A DNA stretch of 64,000 nucleotides from Drosophila persimilis (lineage: Eukaryota; Arthropoda; Insecta; Diptera; Drosophilidae). A program made the position numbers and the translations under genes. This document shows positions 1 through 14,700 of the stretch, piece by piece (within the stretch, counting starts at the first letter, position 1; the number at the start of each line of letters is the position of its first letter). The stretch covers positions 1 through 64,000 of the forward strand of contig NW_020825351.1 of NCBI RefSeq assembly GCF_003286085.1, in the 5' to 3' direction. The notes beneath the pieces were generated by a model, which was given only the letters and a program-made list of their open reading frames with translations, ran no database searches and was not told where the DNA came from.

Positions 1-401
1 TGTCTATTAAATATTTTAAAATGGAGAAAACAGCTTCTTATTTAAGTTTATTGCATCGCCTTTTAGAAGGTTAAATGCTTCGACAATTTTGCTTTCTGGT
101 AAAAGCGGCAAGTGCAAAAATTTCATAAATAGCATGTAAGCTTTCTTATTGCATTTCAGCGTATTTTCAAACCACTCGATTGCTTGGCATTTTTCTTGCA
201 TGCTTGAGTAAAATGAAACCAACAGGCGTAACAATTCATGTTGGGATGCAGACCTTTTAACGCGTTACGCATTGCCTTTTCGTAATCTGTTATAAAGGAT
301 GCTCCTTTAAGGCAGCAAATGTTCGAGTCTATATATGTGAATAAGTGCTGATAACACAGCTCCGTTTTGCGAGTCATCAAAACAAAAACAAAAGGGGTTA
401 T

Positions 402-463
402 CTAATTAAAAAAAATTTTTGATTAGAGTTAGTAAATAAAGTGTAGCATAAGAAGAAATTTAC
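402..463 (-). other. Short GT-AG intron in the transposase gene
   Basis: On the minus strand the donor GTAAAT starts at 463 and the acceptor TTAATTAG ends at 402. Removing these 62 bases joins two frames in phase 0 and gives a continuous MULE-like stretch. The size is typical of fly introns. Splicing is inferred, not shown. Confidence 0.65.
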
Positions 464-894
464 CTTCTGCAAATATTTAATATAAATTATTAAAAGTTGC
501 TTAAAATCTCCAAAAGGGCACACTTTAAATGTAGCATCAATTAAATAATGCCTATTATGCTCCGGAATGTTGGCTTGCATCAAGGTGATTACCTTGTCTG
601 ATGAAAATATGCAATAAGCAAACGAGCTCGATGCGTACACTTTTTTATATAACTGATTTGCAGTATTTCCCTTGGTTATTCCAAAACGGTTCATAATATT
701 TTCGTCTTGAAAAGCTTCCAGAACATTCTCTGCAGAAGATGGAGACTTTGGCAAGAAAGGCTGTCTTTTTCTTTGCAAAGTGCGTTTGACAGAGTCATAA
801 TTTATTTCAATCTCCGCTTCACCTCTTGTTTTCCTAATTAATTGAATAGAAAAATAATACATCAGTCTGTGTGCATTTCTTGTCTGCTCGCATG

Positions 895-939
895 CACATA
901 CATACATGTACACCTACATATGTACATATGTATGTACAT
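895..939. repeat. Simple repeat of the TATGTACA/CATA type
   Basis: Alternating CATACATA, TGTACATATG and TATGTACA motifs form a self-complementary low-complexity tract inside the 858-bp intron. Tracts of this kind are common in fly genomes. A shorter relative lies at 1209-1224 beside the MITE. Confidence 0.6.
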
Positions 940-1222
940 CAGGGGACGGCACGGCCAATGCTCGCAGACGGACTTCGAAACTAGCATTTACCGGTCAAAA
1001 ACCGAGCGACGACCAAAGTCTCGCAAACGGACTTAAAGCAAGAAACACCGGATCACGTAATAGAACATGAACGATCATGTCAAACTGCGACCCGGCACAA
1101 CGCGTTTGTAACAGTGGTCGGCAGCAACACAATAATACTTTTTGTTTTAGTTTGACTTCTGTCAACGCACACAAACGCAATGTAATGTGTGCGTGCCGAC
1201 CGCTGAAGTATATATGTACATA

Positions 1223-1630
1223 TAGTGCCTCACAGCTTAAATGAACCAGAGCACTTTTCAAACTTCAAACCCCTGTAAAAATCAATTGAGCAGTCCTATA
1301 ACAAAAATTTTAATACAATTCTGTTAAGATTTTACTTATCTTACCAACCAAAAAAAAGAGTTCGATATTCTTCTCCGTTACCCCCCGCAAAAAGGAAAAA
1401 AACAAAATGCGCAGTAGAAAACACCTTCTCTTTGAACAAAATAAGCTGTGGGGTGGAAAAAGGCAGTATTTTTGTTATTTATTATTTAAAACGTCTTAGA
1501 AAAATGTTAAAAAATATAAGAAGTTCGTTTTGTTTGTCATTTGATTTTCATTGGTAAGTTTGATGGTTTAGAAGTTATGAAAATTTTAAATTTTTAACGT
1601 GCTTTGGTTCATTTAAGCTGTGAGCCACTG
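1223..1630. mobile_element. MITE-like element with 32-bp terminal inverted repeats and TA target duplication
   Basis: The left end (1223-1254) and right end (1599-1630) are inverted copies of each other, with roughly three mismatches over 32 bases and the shared core CTCACAGCTTAAATGAACCA. TA dinucleotides flank both ends (1221-1222 and 1631-1632). The 408-bp interior is AT-rich and has no coding capacity. TA duplication and an outer CAGTG end suggest a non-autonomous Tc1/mariner-type element, but no transposase is present to confirm this. It sits within the 858-bp intron of the FLYWCH/MULE gene. Confidence 0.72.
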
Positions 1631-2028
1631 TACAAACATATGTAGCAAGGCAGTATGTATTATTAAAATTTCAATTAATATATTAACTTACTCAGCAAGA
1701 ACATCATTGAATACTTTTTTGGTGTCGAAATTGCTATTATTTTCGCACTTCAGTTTTATTTCACTAAGAGCACTGATTTTTTTCATTTCATCACTCTGAG
1801 GGCCATGGCTATGCACAACATATTCAGGATTTGAGTAAACTCTAGATTTGTCTGAACTTAAATAACTCTGGCTTTACAGAATTTAACTCGGCACACATAT
1901 GTGGTTTCGCCTAGTTTTAATTGTTTGTTTTTTACATAAATTTGTTGCTCGAATAATGAAAACAACAGTAACGAGCAGCACGCTCGGCTTCCTTCTCTGA
2001 ATTCAAATTTAATATTTTCGTAGTCCAT

Positions 2029-2518
2029 TCTTACTGTCTGAGCAACCGAATCGGAATGAATGCAGCAGAATAATGCGGCATATTTTTGGCGCGCGCCTCG
2101 CACGCTTTGCCTATTGCACAGAAAAAAATATTCTATAACATTATATTCTATGCACATGTTTAAAAACAATAAATTATCTACATATTACATATTAAATAAT
2201 ACGTTTATATTACATTAAATACAACACGGCATTCTTTAACAATTTTTGTTTAATGAAATTAACTTCCTAATAAAAACGCTGTTCATAAATTATGCAGTAG
2301 CTATATTTGCTCAATTAAGACAATATTTTTTACGGTGCATTTACAGTTAGGTAACCAGCTAAAGATAAAGAGTATGTGCGAGAGGGACAGAAAATCAGTC
2401 AGAACATGTCGTTGGGCGCTGTGTAGCCACTGCAAATTTATTTGTTTCTTTTGTTTTCTTTTTTTTGTTTTTTTTTGCATTTTTGGATGGTGTATCGGCA
2501 TAATTTGCTCAAAATCGC
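2029..2518. other. AT-rich stretch with no recognised gene
   Basis: No coding sequence or known repeat is recognisable. It holds AT-rich DNA and a T-rich tract around 2448-2480. Short open frames here overlap the hairpin array or are low complexity. Confidence 0.5.
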
Positions 2519-2790
2519 TGCGCGGAGATATGTCGCTTCTAAGCGTCATAGCTCCGCGCGGAGATATGTCGTTTGTGACACGGCGGAGATATGTCGTTTC
2601 CAAACGTCATATCTCCGCGCGGAGATATGTCGTTTGTAACACGGCGGAGATATGTCGTTTCAAAACGTCATATCTCCGAGCGGAGATATGACGCTTTCAA
2701 ACGACATAAGTCCGCCAGAAAAAAAGCGACATAATTCCGCCGGCAAAATGTACTGGGCGGAGATATGTCGTCGGAGATATGACGCTATGC
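2519..2790. repeat. Array of short hairpin-forming repeats (GGAGATATGTCG family)
   Basis: The 12-base motif GGAGATATGTCG, or its GACG variant, starts at 2524, 2560, 2585, 2621, 2646, 2682, 2759 and 2773, giving spacings of 36, 25, 36, 25, 36, 77 and 14. Each 36-base unit also contains the motif in inverse orientation (CGTCATATCTCCG), so the unit is a near-perfect palindrome with a short loop. The 25-base units end in ACACGG and lack the inverse arm. The basic tandem period is therefore 61 bp. The array decays on its right side and stops just before the 267-bp satellite. Its family is not recognised. Confidence 0.8.
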
Positions 2791-2792
2791 CA

Positions 2793-5700
2793 TATACACA
2801 CATAGAAATTATACAGACATTGCCGGCTAAGTATATTCCCCATATCATATGAAATAAATTAATAATTTTTCATTATAAAATTTTCATATGAAATATACTA
2901 TGCACGAGACTACCACTCCCTATATAGGTTTTCTGCCACGCTTTCCGCAAATCGGGTATTTTTACTTGAGAGTGCCTCTTAACAATAGTTACTTTTCGTA
3001 TTTTAATACAAAATACTATACTATCACTTCAAAATTATTCATATATATTAAGAAACATATATATACACATATAAAATATACAGACATTGCCGGCTAAGTA
3101 TATTCCCCATATCATATGAAATAAATTAATAATTTTTCATTATAAAATTTTCATATGAAATATACTATGCACGAGACTACCACTCCCTATATAGGTTTTC
3201 TGCCACGCTTTCCGCAAATCGGGTATTTTTACTTGAGAGTGCTTCTTAACAATAGTTTACTTTTCGTATTTTAATACAAAATACTATACTATCACTTCAA
3301 AATTATTCATATATATTAAGAAACATATATATACGCATATAAAATATACAGACATTGCCGGCTAAGTATATTCCCCATATCATATGAAATAAATTAATAA
3401 TTTTTCATTATAAAATTTTCATATGAAATATACTATGCACGAGACTACCACTCCCTATATAGGTTTTCTGCCACGCTTTCCGCAAATCGGGTATTTTTAC
3501 TTGAGAGTGCTTCTTAAAAATAGTTTCTTTTCGTATTTTAATACAAAATACTATACTATCACTTCAAAATTATTCATATATATTAAGAAACATATATATA
3601 CACATATAAAATATACAGACATTGCCGGCTAAGTATATTCCCCATATCATATGAAATAAATTAATAATTTTTCATTATAAAATTTTCATATGAAATATAC
3701 TATGCACGAGACTACCACTCCCTATATAGGTTTTCTGCCACGCTTTCCGCAAATCGGGTATTTTTACTTGAGAGTGCCTCTTAACAATAGTTACTTTTCG
3801 TATTTTAATACAAAATACTATACTATCACTTCAAAATTATTCATATATATTAAGAAACATATATATACGCATATAAAATATACAGACATTGCCGGCTAAG
3901 TATATTCCCCATATCATATGAAATAAATTAATAATTTTTCATTATAAAATTTTCATATGAAATATACTATGCACGAGACTACCACTCCCTATATAGGTTT
4001 TCTGCCACGCTTTCCGCAAATCGGGTATTTTTACTTGAGAGTGCCTCTTAACAATAGTTACTTTTCGTATTTTAATACAAAATACTATACTATCACTTCA
4101 AAATTATTCATATATATTAAGAAACATATATATACACATATAAAATATACAGACATTGCCGGCTAAGTATATTCCCCATATCATATGAAATAAATTAATA
4201 ATTTTTCATTATAAAATTTTCATATGAAATATACTATGCACGAGACTACCACTCCCTATATAGGTTTTCTGCCACGCTTTCCGCAAATCGGGTATTTTTA
4301 CTTGAGAGTGCTTCTTAACAATAGTTTCTTTTCGTATTTTAATACAAAATACTATACTATCACTTCAAAATTATTCATATATATTAAGAAACATATATAT
4401 ACACATATAAAATATACAGACATTGCCGGCTAAGTATATTCCCCATATCATATGAAATAAATTAATAATTTTTCATTATAAAATTTTCATATGAAATATA
4501 CTATGCACGAGACTACCACTCCCTATATAGGTTTTCTGCCACGCTTTCCGCAAATCGGGTATTTTTACTTGAGAGTGCTTCTTAACAATAGTTTCTTTTC
4601 GTATTTTAATACAAAATACTATACTATCACTTCAAAATTATTCATATATATTAAGAAACATATATATACACATATAAAATATACAGACATTGCCGGCTAA
4701 GTATATTCCCCATATCATATGAAATAAATTAATAATTTTTCATTATAAAATTTTCATATGAAATATACTATGCACGAGACTACCACTCCCTATATAGGTT
4801 TTCTGCCACGCTTTCCGCAAATCGGGTATTTTTACTTGAGAGTGCCTCTTAACAATAGTTACTTTTCGTATTTTAATACAAAATACTATACTATCACTTC
4901 AAAATTATTCATATATATTAAGAAACATATATATACGCATATAAAATATACAGACATTGCCGGCTAAGTATATTCCCCATATCATATGAAATAAATTAAT
5001 AATTTTTCATTATAAAATTTTCATATGAAATATACTATGCACGAGACTACCACTCCCTATATAGGTTTTCTGCCACGCTTTCCGCAAATCGGGTATTTTT
5101 ACTTGAGAGTGCTTCTTAACAATAGTTTCTTTTCGTATTTTAATACAAAATACTATACTATCACTTCAAAATTATTCATATATATTAAGAAACATATATA
5201 TACACATATAAAATATACAGACATTGCCGGCTAAGTATATTCCCCATATCATATGAAATAAATTAATAATTTTTCATTATAAAATTTTCATATGAAATAT
5301 ACTATGCACGAGACTACCACTCCCTATATAGGTTTTCTGCCACGCTTTCCGCAAATCGGGTATTTTTACTTGAGAGTGCTTCTTAACAATAGTTTCTTTT
5401 CGTATTTTAATACAAAATACTATACTATCACTTCAAAATTATTCATATATATTAAGAAACATATATATACGCATATAAAATATACAGACATTGCCGGCTA
5501 AGTATATTCCCCATATCATATGAAATAAATTAATAATTTTTCATTATAAAATTTTCATATGAAATATACTATGCACGAGACTACCACTCCCTATATAGGT
5601 TTTCTGCCACGCTTTCCGCAAATCGGGTATTTTTACTTGAGAGTGCCTCTTAACAATAGTTACTTTTCGTATTTTAATACAAAATACTATACTATCACTT

Positions 5701-8700
5701 CAAAATTATTCATATATATTAAGAAACATATATATACACATATAAAATATACAGACATTGCCGGCTAAGTATATTCCCCATATCATATGAAATAAATTAA
5801 TAATTTTTCATTATAAAATTTTCATATGAAATATACTATGCACGAGACTACCACTCCCTATATAGGTTTTCTGCCACGCTTTCCGCAAATCGGGTATTTT
5901 TACTTGAGAGTGCTTCTTAACAATAGTTTCTTTTCGTATTTTAATACAAAATACTATACTATCACTTCAAAATTATTCATATATATTAAGAAACATATAT
6001 ATACACATATAAAATATACAGACATTGCCGGCTAAGTATATTCCCCATATCATATGAAATAAATTAATAATTTTTCATTATAAAATTTTCATATGAAATA
6101 TACTATGCACGAGACTACCACTCCCTATATAGGTTTTCTGCCACGCTTTCCGCAAATCGGGTATTTTTACTTGAGAGTGCTTCTTAACAATAGTTTCTTT
6201 TCGTATTTTAATACAAAATACTATACTATCACTTCAAAATTATTCATATATATTAAGAAACATATATATACACATATAAAATATACAGACATTGCCGGCT
6301 AAGTATATTCCCCATATCATATGAAATAAATTAATAATTTTTCATTATAAAATTTTCATATGAAATATACTATGCACGAGACTACCACTCCCTATATAGG
6401 TTTTCTGCCACGCTTTCCGCAAATCGGGTATTTTTACTTGAGAGTGCCTTCTTAACAATAGTTACTTTTCGTATTTTAATACAAAATACTATACTATCAC
6501 TTCAAAATTATTCATATATATTAAGAAACATATATATACACATATAAAATATACAGACATTGCCGGCTAAGTATATTCCCCATATCATATGAAATAAATT
6601 AATAATTTTTCATTATAAAATTTTCATATGAAATATACTATGCACGAGACTACCACTCCCTATATAGGTTTTCTGCCACGCTTTCCGCAAATCGGGTATT
6701 TTTACTTGAGAGTGCCTCTTAACAATAGTTACTTTTCGTATTTTAATACAAAATACTATACTATCACTTCAAAATTATTCATATATATTAAGAAACATAT
6801 ATATACACATATAAAATATACAGACATTGCCGGCTAAGTATATTCCCCATATCATATGAAATAAATTAATAATTTTTCATTATAAAATTTTCATATGAAA
6901 TATACTATGCACGAGACTACCACTCCCTATATAGGTTTTCTGCCACGCTTTCCGCAAATCGGGTATTTTTACTTGAGAGTGCTTCTTAACAATAGTTTCT
7001 TTTCGTATTTTAATACAAAATACTATACTATCACTTCAAAATTATTCATATATATTAAGAAACATATATATACACATATAAAATATACAGACATTGCCGG
7101 CTAAGTATATTCCCCATATCATATGAAATAAATTAATAATTTTTCATTATAAAATTTTCATATGAAATATACTATGCACGAGACTACCACTCCCTATATA
7201 GGTTTTCTGCCACGCTTTCCGCAAATCGGGTATTTTTACTTGAGAGTGCTTCTTAACAATAGTTACTTTTCGTATTTTAATACAAAATACTATACTATCA
7301 CTTCAAAATTATTCATATATATTAAGAAACATATATATACACATATAAAATATACAGACATTGCCGGCTAAGTATATTCCCCATATCATATGAAATAAAT
7401 TAATAATTTTTCATTATAAAATTTTCATATGAAATATACTATGCACGAGACTACCACTCCCTATATAGGTTTTCTGCCACGCTTTCCGCAAATCGGGTAT
7501 TTTTACTTGAGAGTGCCTCTTAACAATAGTTTACTTTTCGTATTTTAATACAAAATACTATACTATCACTTCAAAATTATTCATATATATTAAGAAACAT
7601 ATATATACACATATAAAATATACAGACATTGCCGGCTAAGTATATTCCCCATATCATATGAAATAAATTAATAATTTTTCATTATAAAATTTTCATATGA
7701 AATATACTATGCACGAGACTACCACTCCCTATATAGGTTTTCTGCCACGCTTTCCGCAAATCGGGTATTTTTACTTGAGAGTGCCTCTTAACAATAGTTA
7801 CTTTTCGTATTTTAATACAAAATACTATACTATCACTTCAAAATTATTCATATATATTAAGAAACATATATATACACATATAAAATATACAGACATTGCC
7901 GGCTAAGTATATTCCCCATATCATATGAAATAAATTAATAATTTTTCATTATAAAATTTTCATATGAAATATACTATGCACGAGACTACCACTCCCTATA
8001 TAGGTTTTCTGCCACGCTTTCCGCAAATCGGGTATTTTTACTTGAGAGTGCTTCTTAACAATAGTTTACTTTTCGTATTTTAATACAAAATACTATACTA
8101 TCACTTCAAAATTATTCATATATATTAAGAAACATATATATACGCATATAAAATATACAGACATTGCCGGCTAAGTATATTCCCCATATCATATGAAATA
8201 AATTAATAATTTTTCATTATAAAATTTTCATATGAAATATACTATGCACGAGACTACCACTCCCTATATAGGTTTTCTGCCACGCTTTCCGCAAATCGGG
8301 TATTTTTACTTGAGAGTGCCTCTTAACAATAGTTACTTTTCGTATTTTAATACAAAATACTATACTATCACTTCAAAATTATTCATATATATTAAGAAAC
8401 ATATATATACACATATAAAATATACAGACATTGCCGGCTAAGTATATTCCCCATATCATATGAAATAAATTAATAATTTTTCATTATAAAATTTTCATAT
8501 GAAATATACTATGCACGAGACTACCACTCCCTATATAGGTTTTCTGCCACGCTTTCCGCAAATCGGGTATTTTTACTTGAGAGTGCTTCTTAACAATAGT
8601 TTCTTTTCGTATTTTAATACAAAATACTATACTATCACTTCAAAATTATTCATATATATTAAGAAACATATATATACACATATAAAATATACAGACATTG

Positions 8701-11700
8701 CCGGCTAAGTATATTCCCCATATCATATGAAATAAATTAATAATTTTTCATTATAAAATTTTCATATGAAATATACTATGCACGAGACTACCACTCCCTA
8801 TATAGGTTTTCTGCCACGCTTTCCGCAAATCGGGTATTTTTACTTGAGAGTGCTTCTTAACAATAGTTACTTTTCGTATTTTAATACAAAATACTATACT
8901 ATCACTTCAAAATTATTCATATATATTAAGAAACATATATATACACATATAAAATATACAGACATTGCCGGCTAAGTATATTCCCCATATCATATGAAAT
9001 AAATTAATAATTTTTCATTATAAAATTTTCATATGAAATATACTATGCACGAGACTACCACTCCCTATATAGGTTTTCTGCCACGCTTTCCGCAAATCGG
9101 GTATTTTTACTTGAGAGTGCCTCTTAACAATAGTTACTTTTCGTATTTTAATACAAAATACTATACTATCACTTCAAAATTATTCATATATATTAAGAAA
9201 CATATATATACACATATAAAATATACAGACATTGCCGGCTAAGTATATTCCCCATATCATATGAAATAAATTAATAATTTTTCATTATAAAATTTTCATA
9301 TGAAATATACTATGCACGAGACTACCACTCCCTATATAGGTTTTCTGCCACGCTTTCCGCAAATCGGGTATTTTTACTTGAGAGTGCCTCTTAACAATAG
9401 TTACTTTTCGTATTTTAATACAAAATACTATACTATCACTTCAAAATTATTCATATATATTAAGAAACATATATATACACATATAAAATATACAGACATT
9501 GCCGGCTAAGTATATTCCCCATATCATATGAAATAAATTAATAATTTTTCATTATAAAATTTTCATATGAAATATACTATGCACGAGACTACCACTCCCT
9601 ATATAGGTTTTCTGCCACGCTTTCCGCAAATCGGGTATTTTTACTTGAGAGTGCCTCTTAACAATAGTTACTTTTCGTATTTTAATACAAAATACTATAC
9701 TATCACTTCAAAATTATTCATATATATTAAGAAACATATATATACACATATAAAATATACAGACATTGCCGGCTAAGTATATTCCCCATATCATATGAAA
9801 TAAATTAATAATTTTTCATTATAAAATTTTCATATGAAATATACTATGCACGAGACTACCACTCCCTATATAGGTTTTCTGCCACGCTTTCCGCAAATCG
9901 GGTATTTTTACTTGAGAGTGCTTCTTAACAATAGTTTACTTTTCGTATTTTAATACAAAATACTATACTATCACTTCAAAATTATTCATATATATTAAGA
10001 AACATATATATACACATATAAAATATACAGACATTGCCGGCTAAGTATATTCCCCATATCATATGAAATAAATTAATAATTTTTCATTATAAAATTTTCA
10101 TATGAAATATACTATGCACGAGACTACCACTCCCTATATAGGTTTTCTGCCACGCTTTCCGCAAATCGGGTATTTTTACTTGAGAGTGCCTCTTAACAAT
10201 AGTTACTTTTCGTATTTTAATACAAAATACTATACTATCACTTCAAAATTATTCATATATATTAAGAAACATATATATACACATATAAAATATACAGACA
10301 TTGCCGGCTAAGTATATTCCCCATATCATATGAAATAAATTAATAATTTTTCATTATAAAATTTTCATATGAAATATACTATGCACGAGACTACCACTCC
10401 CTATATAGGTTTTCTGCCACGCTTTCCGCAAATCGGGTATTTTTACTTGAGAGTGCTTCTTAACAATAGTTTACTTTTCGTATTTTAATACAAAATACTA
10501 TACTATCACTTCAAAATTATTCATATATATTAAGAAACATATATATACACATATAAAATATACAGACATTGCCGGCTAAGTATATTCCCCATATCATATG
10601 AAATAAATTAATAATTTTTCATTATAAAATTTTCATATGAAATATACTATGCACGAGACTACCACTCCCTATATAGGTTTTCTGCCACGCTTTCCGCAAA
10701 TCGGGTATTTTTACTTGAGAGTGCCTCTTAACAATAGTTACTTTTCGTATTTTAATACAAAATACTATACTATCACTTCAAAATTATTCATATATATTAA
10801 GAAACATATATATACACATATAAAATATACAGACATTGCCGGCTAAGTATATTCCCCATATCATATGAAATAAATTAATAATTTTTCATTATAAAATTTT
10901 CATATGAAATATACTATGCACGAGACTACCACTCCCTATATAGGTTTTCTGCCACGCTTTCCGCAAATCGGGTATTTTTACTTGAGAGTGCCTTCTTAAC
11001 AATAGTTTCTTTTCGTATTTTAATACAAAATACTATACTATCACTTCAAAATTATTCATATATATTAAGAAACATATATATACACATATAAAATATACAG
11101 ACATTGCCGGCTAAGTATATTCCCCATATCATATGAAATAAATTAATAATTTTTCATTATAAAATTTTCATATGAAATATACTATGCACGAGACTACCAC
11201 TCCCTATATAGGTTTTCTGCCACGCTTTCCGCAAATCGGGTATTTTTACTTGAGAGTGCTTCTTAACAATAGTTTACTTTTCGTATTTTAATACAAAATA
11301 CTATACTATCACTTCAAAATTATTCATATATATTAAGAAACATATATACACATATAAAATATACAGACATTGCCGGCTAAGTATATTCCCCATATCATAT
11401 GAAATAAATTAATAATTTTTCATTATAAAATTTTCATATGAAATATACTATGCACGAGACTACCACTCCCTATATAGGTTTTCTGCCACGCTTTCCGCAA
11501 ATCGGGTATTTTTACTTGAGAGTGCTTCTTAACAATAGTTACTTTTCGTATTTTAATACAAAATACTATACTATCACTTCAAAATTATTCATATATATTA
11601 AGAAACATATATATACACATATAAAATATACAGACATTGCCGGCTAAGTATATTCCCCATATCATATGAAATAAATTAATAATTTTTCATTATAAAATTT

Positions 11701-14700
11701 TCATATGAAATATACTATGCACGAGACTACCACTCCCTATATAGGTTTTCTGCCACGCTTTCCGCAAATCGGGTATTTTTACTTGAGAGTGCTTCTTAAC
11801 AATAGTTTCTTTTCGTATTTTAATACAAAATACTATACTATCACTTCAAAATTATTCATATATATTAAGAAACATATATATACACATATAAAATATACAG
11901 ACATTGCCGGCTAAGTATATTCCCCATATCATATGAAATAAATTAATAATTTTTCATTATAAAATTTTCATATGAAATATACTATGCACGAGACTACCAC
12001 TCCCTATATAGGTTTTCTGCCACGCTTTCCGCAAATCGGGTATTTTTACTTGAGAGTGCCTCTTAACAATAGTTACTTTTCGTATTTTAATACAAAATAC
12101 TATACTATCACTTCAAAATTATTCATATATATTAAGAAACATATATATACACATATAAAATATACAGACATTGCCGGCTAAGTATATTCCCCATATCATA
12201 TGAAATAAATTAATAATTTTTCATTATAAAATTTTCATATGAAATATACTATGCACGAGACTACCACTCCCTATATAGGTTTTCTGCCACGCTTTCCGCA
12301 AATCGGGTATTTTTACTTGAGAGTGCTTCTTAACAATAGTTTCTTTTCGTATTTTAATACAAAATACTATACTATCACTTCAAAATTATTCATATATATT
12401 AAGAAACATATATATACAGCATATAAAATATACAGACATTGCCGGCTAAGTATATTCCCCATATCATATGAAATAAATTAATAATTTTTCATTATAAAAT
12501 TTTCATATGAAATATACTATGCACGAGACTACCACTCCCTATATAGGTTTTCTGCCACGCTTTCCGCAAATCGGGTATTTTTACTTGAGAGTGCCTCTTA
12601 ACAATAGTTACTTTTCGTATTTTAATACAAAATACTATACTATCACTTCAAAATTATTCATATATATTAAGAAACATATATATACACATATAAAATATAC
12701 AGACATTGCCGGCTAAGTATATTCCCCATATCATATGAAATAAATTAATAATTTTTCATTATAAAATTTTCATATGAAATATACTATGCACGAGACTACC
12801 ACTCCCTATATAGGTTTTCTGCCACGCTTTCCGCAAATCGGGTATTTTTACTTGAGAGTGCTTCTTAACAATAGTTTCTTTTCGTATTTTAATACAAAAT
12901 ACTATACTATCACTTCAAAATTATTCATATATATTAAGAAACATATATATACACATATAAAATATACAGACATTGCCGGCTAAGTATATTCCCCATATCA
13001 TATGAAATAAATTAATAATTTTTCATTATAAAATTTTCATATGAAATATACTATGCACGAGACTACCACTCCCTATATAGGTTTTCTGCCACGCTTTCCG
13101 CAAATCGGGTATTTTTACTTGAGAGTGCTTCTTAACAATAGTTTCTTTTCGTATTTTAATACAAAATACTATACTATCACTTCAAAATTATTCATATATA
13201 TTAAGAAACATATATATACACATATAAAATATACAGACATTGCCGGCTAAGTATATTCCCCATATCATATGAAATAAATTAATAATTTTTCATTATAAAA
13301 TTTTCATATGAAATATACTATGCACGAGACTACCACTCCCTATATAGGTTTTCTGCCACGCTTTCCGCAAATCGGGTATTTTTACTTGAGAGTGCCTCTT
13401 AACAATAGTTACTTTTCGTATTTTAATACAAAATACTATACTATCACTTCAAAATTATTCATATATATTAAGAAACATATATATACACATATAAAATATA
13501 CAGACATTGCCGGCTAAGTATATTCCCCATATCATATGAAATAAATTAATAATTTTTCATTATAAAATTTTCATATGAAATATACTATGCACGAGACTAC
13601 CACTCCCTATATAGGTTTTCTGCCACGCTTTCCGCAAATCGGGTATTTTTACTTGAGAGTGCTTCTTAACAATAGTTTCTTTTCGTATTTTAATACAAAA
13701 TACTATACTATCACTTCAAAATTATTCATATATATTAAGAAACATATATATACACATATAAAATATACAGACATTGCCGGCTAAGTATATTCCCCATATC
13801 ATATGAAATAAATTAATAATTTTTCATTATAAAATTTTCATATGAAATATACTATGCACGAGACTACCACTCCCTATATAGGTTTTCTGCCACGCTTTCC
13901 GCAAATCGGGTATTTTTACTTGAGAGTGCTTCTTAACAATAGTTTACTTTTCGTATTTTAATACAAAATACTATACTATCACTTCAAAATTATTCATATA
14001 TATTAAGAAACATATATATACACATATAAAATATACAGACATTGCCGGCTAAGTATATTCCCCATATCATATGAAATAAATTAATAATTTTTCATTATAA
14101 AATTTTCATATGAAATATACTATGCACGAGACTACCACTCCCTATATAGGTTTTCTGCCACGCTTTCCGCAAATCGGGTATTTTTACTTGAGAGTGCCTC
14201 TTAACAATAGTTACTTTTCGTATTTTAATACAAAATACTATACTATCACTTCAAAATTATTCATATATATTAAGAAACATATATATACACATATAAAATA
14301 TACAGACATTGCCGGCTAAGTATATTCCCCATATCATATGAAATAAATTAATAATTTTTCATTATAAAATTTTCATATGAAATATACTATGCACGAGACT
14401 ACCACTCCCTATATAGGTTTTCTGCCACGCTTTCCGCAAATCGGGTATTTTTACTTGAGAGTGCTTCTTAACAATAGTTTCTTTTCGTATTTTAATACAA
14501 AATACTATACTATCACTTCAAAATTATTCATATATATTAAGAAACATATATATACACATATAAAATATACAGACATTGCCGGCTAAGTATATTCCCCATA
14601 TCATATGAAATAAATTAATAATTTTTCATTATAAAATTTTCATATGAAATATACTATGCACGAGACTACCACTCCCTATATAGGTTTTCTGCCACGCTTT

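Larger units (their letters stand above)
16..2028 (-). pseudogene. FLYWCH zinc finger / MULE-type transposase gene, decayed, three exons
   Basis: Read on the minus strand. Exon 1 (about 2028 to 1692) encodes a FLYWCH-type zinc finger: a Cys pair in TYVCRVKFCKARV followed by the His pair of VHSHGP. A one-base loss near 1860 separates these two halves. A GTAAGT donor at 1691 and an AG acceptor at 834-835 bound an 858-bp intron, and joining them keeps the reading frame. Exon 2 (833-464) leads into the MULE transposase core (HYLIDATFKVCPFGDFKQLL, first catalytic Asp). A 62-bp GT-AG intron (463-402, phase 0) follows. Exon 3 carries PFVFVLMTRKTELCYQHLF, then ITDYEKAMRNAL (second Asp) and CWFHFTQA. 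A further frameshift near 156-160 precedes the tail (MKFLHLPLLPESKI), which ends at 16. This family mobilises DNA or has been domesticated. Two frameshifts argue for a dead copy. The start at 2028 is a guess from the first Met before the finger. The domain assignment is from remembered family motifs. Confidence 0.72.

Noticed and set aside
2940-2957. CENP-B-box-like motif (CTTTCCGCAAATCGGGT) in each monomer
   Set aside because: It matches 7 of 9 fixed positions but lacks the central CG pair of TTCG. By a rough estimate about one such match is expected by chance in a 267-bp monomer on two strands.
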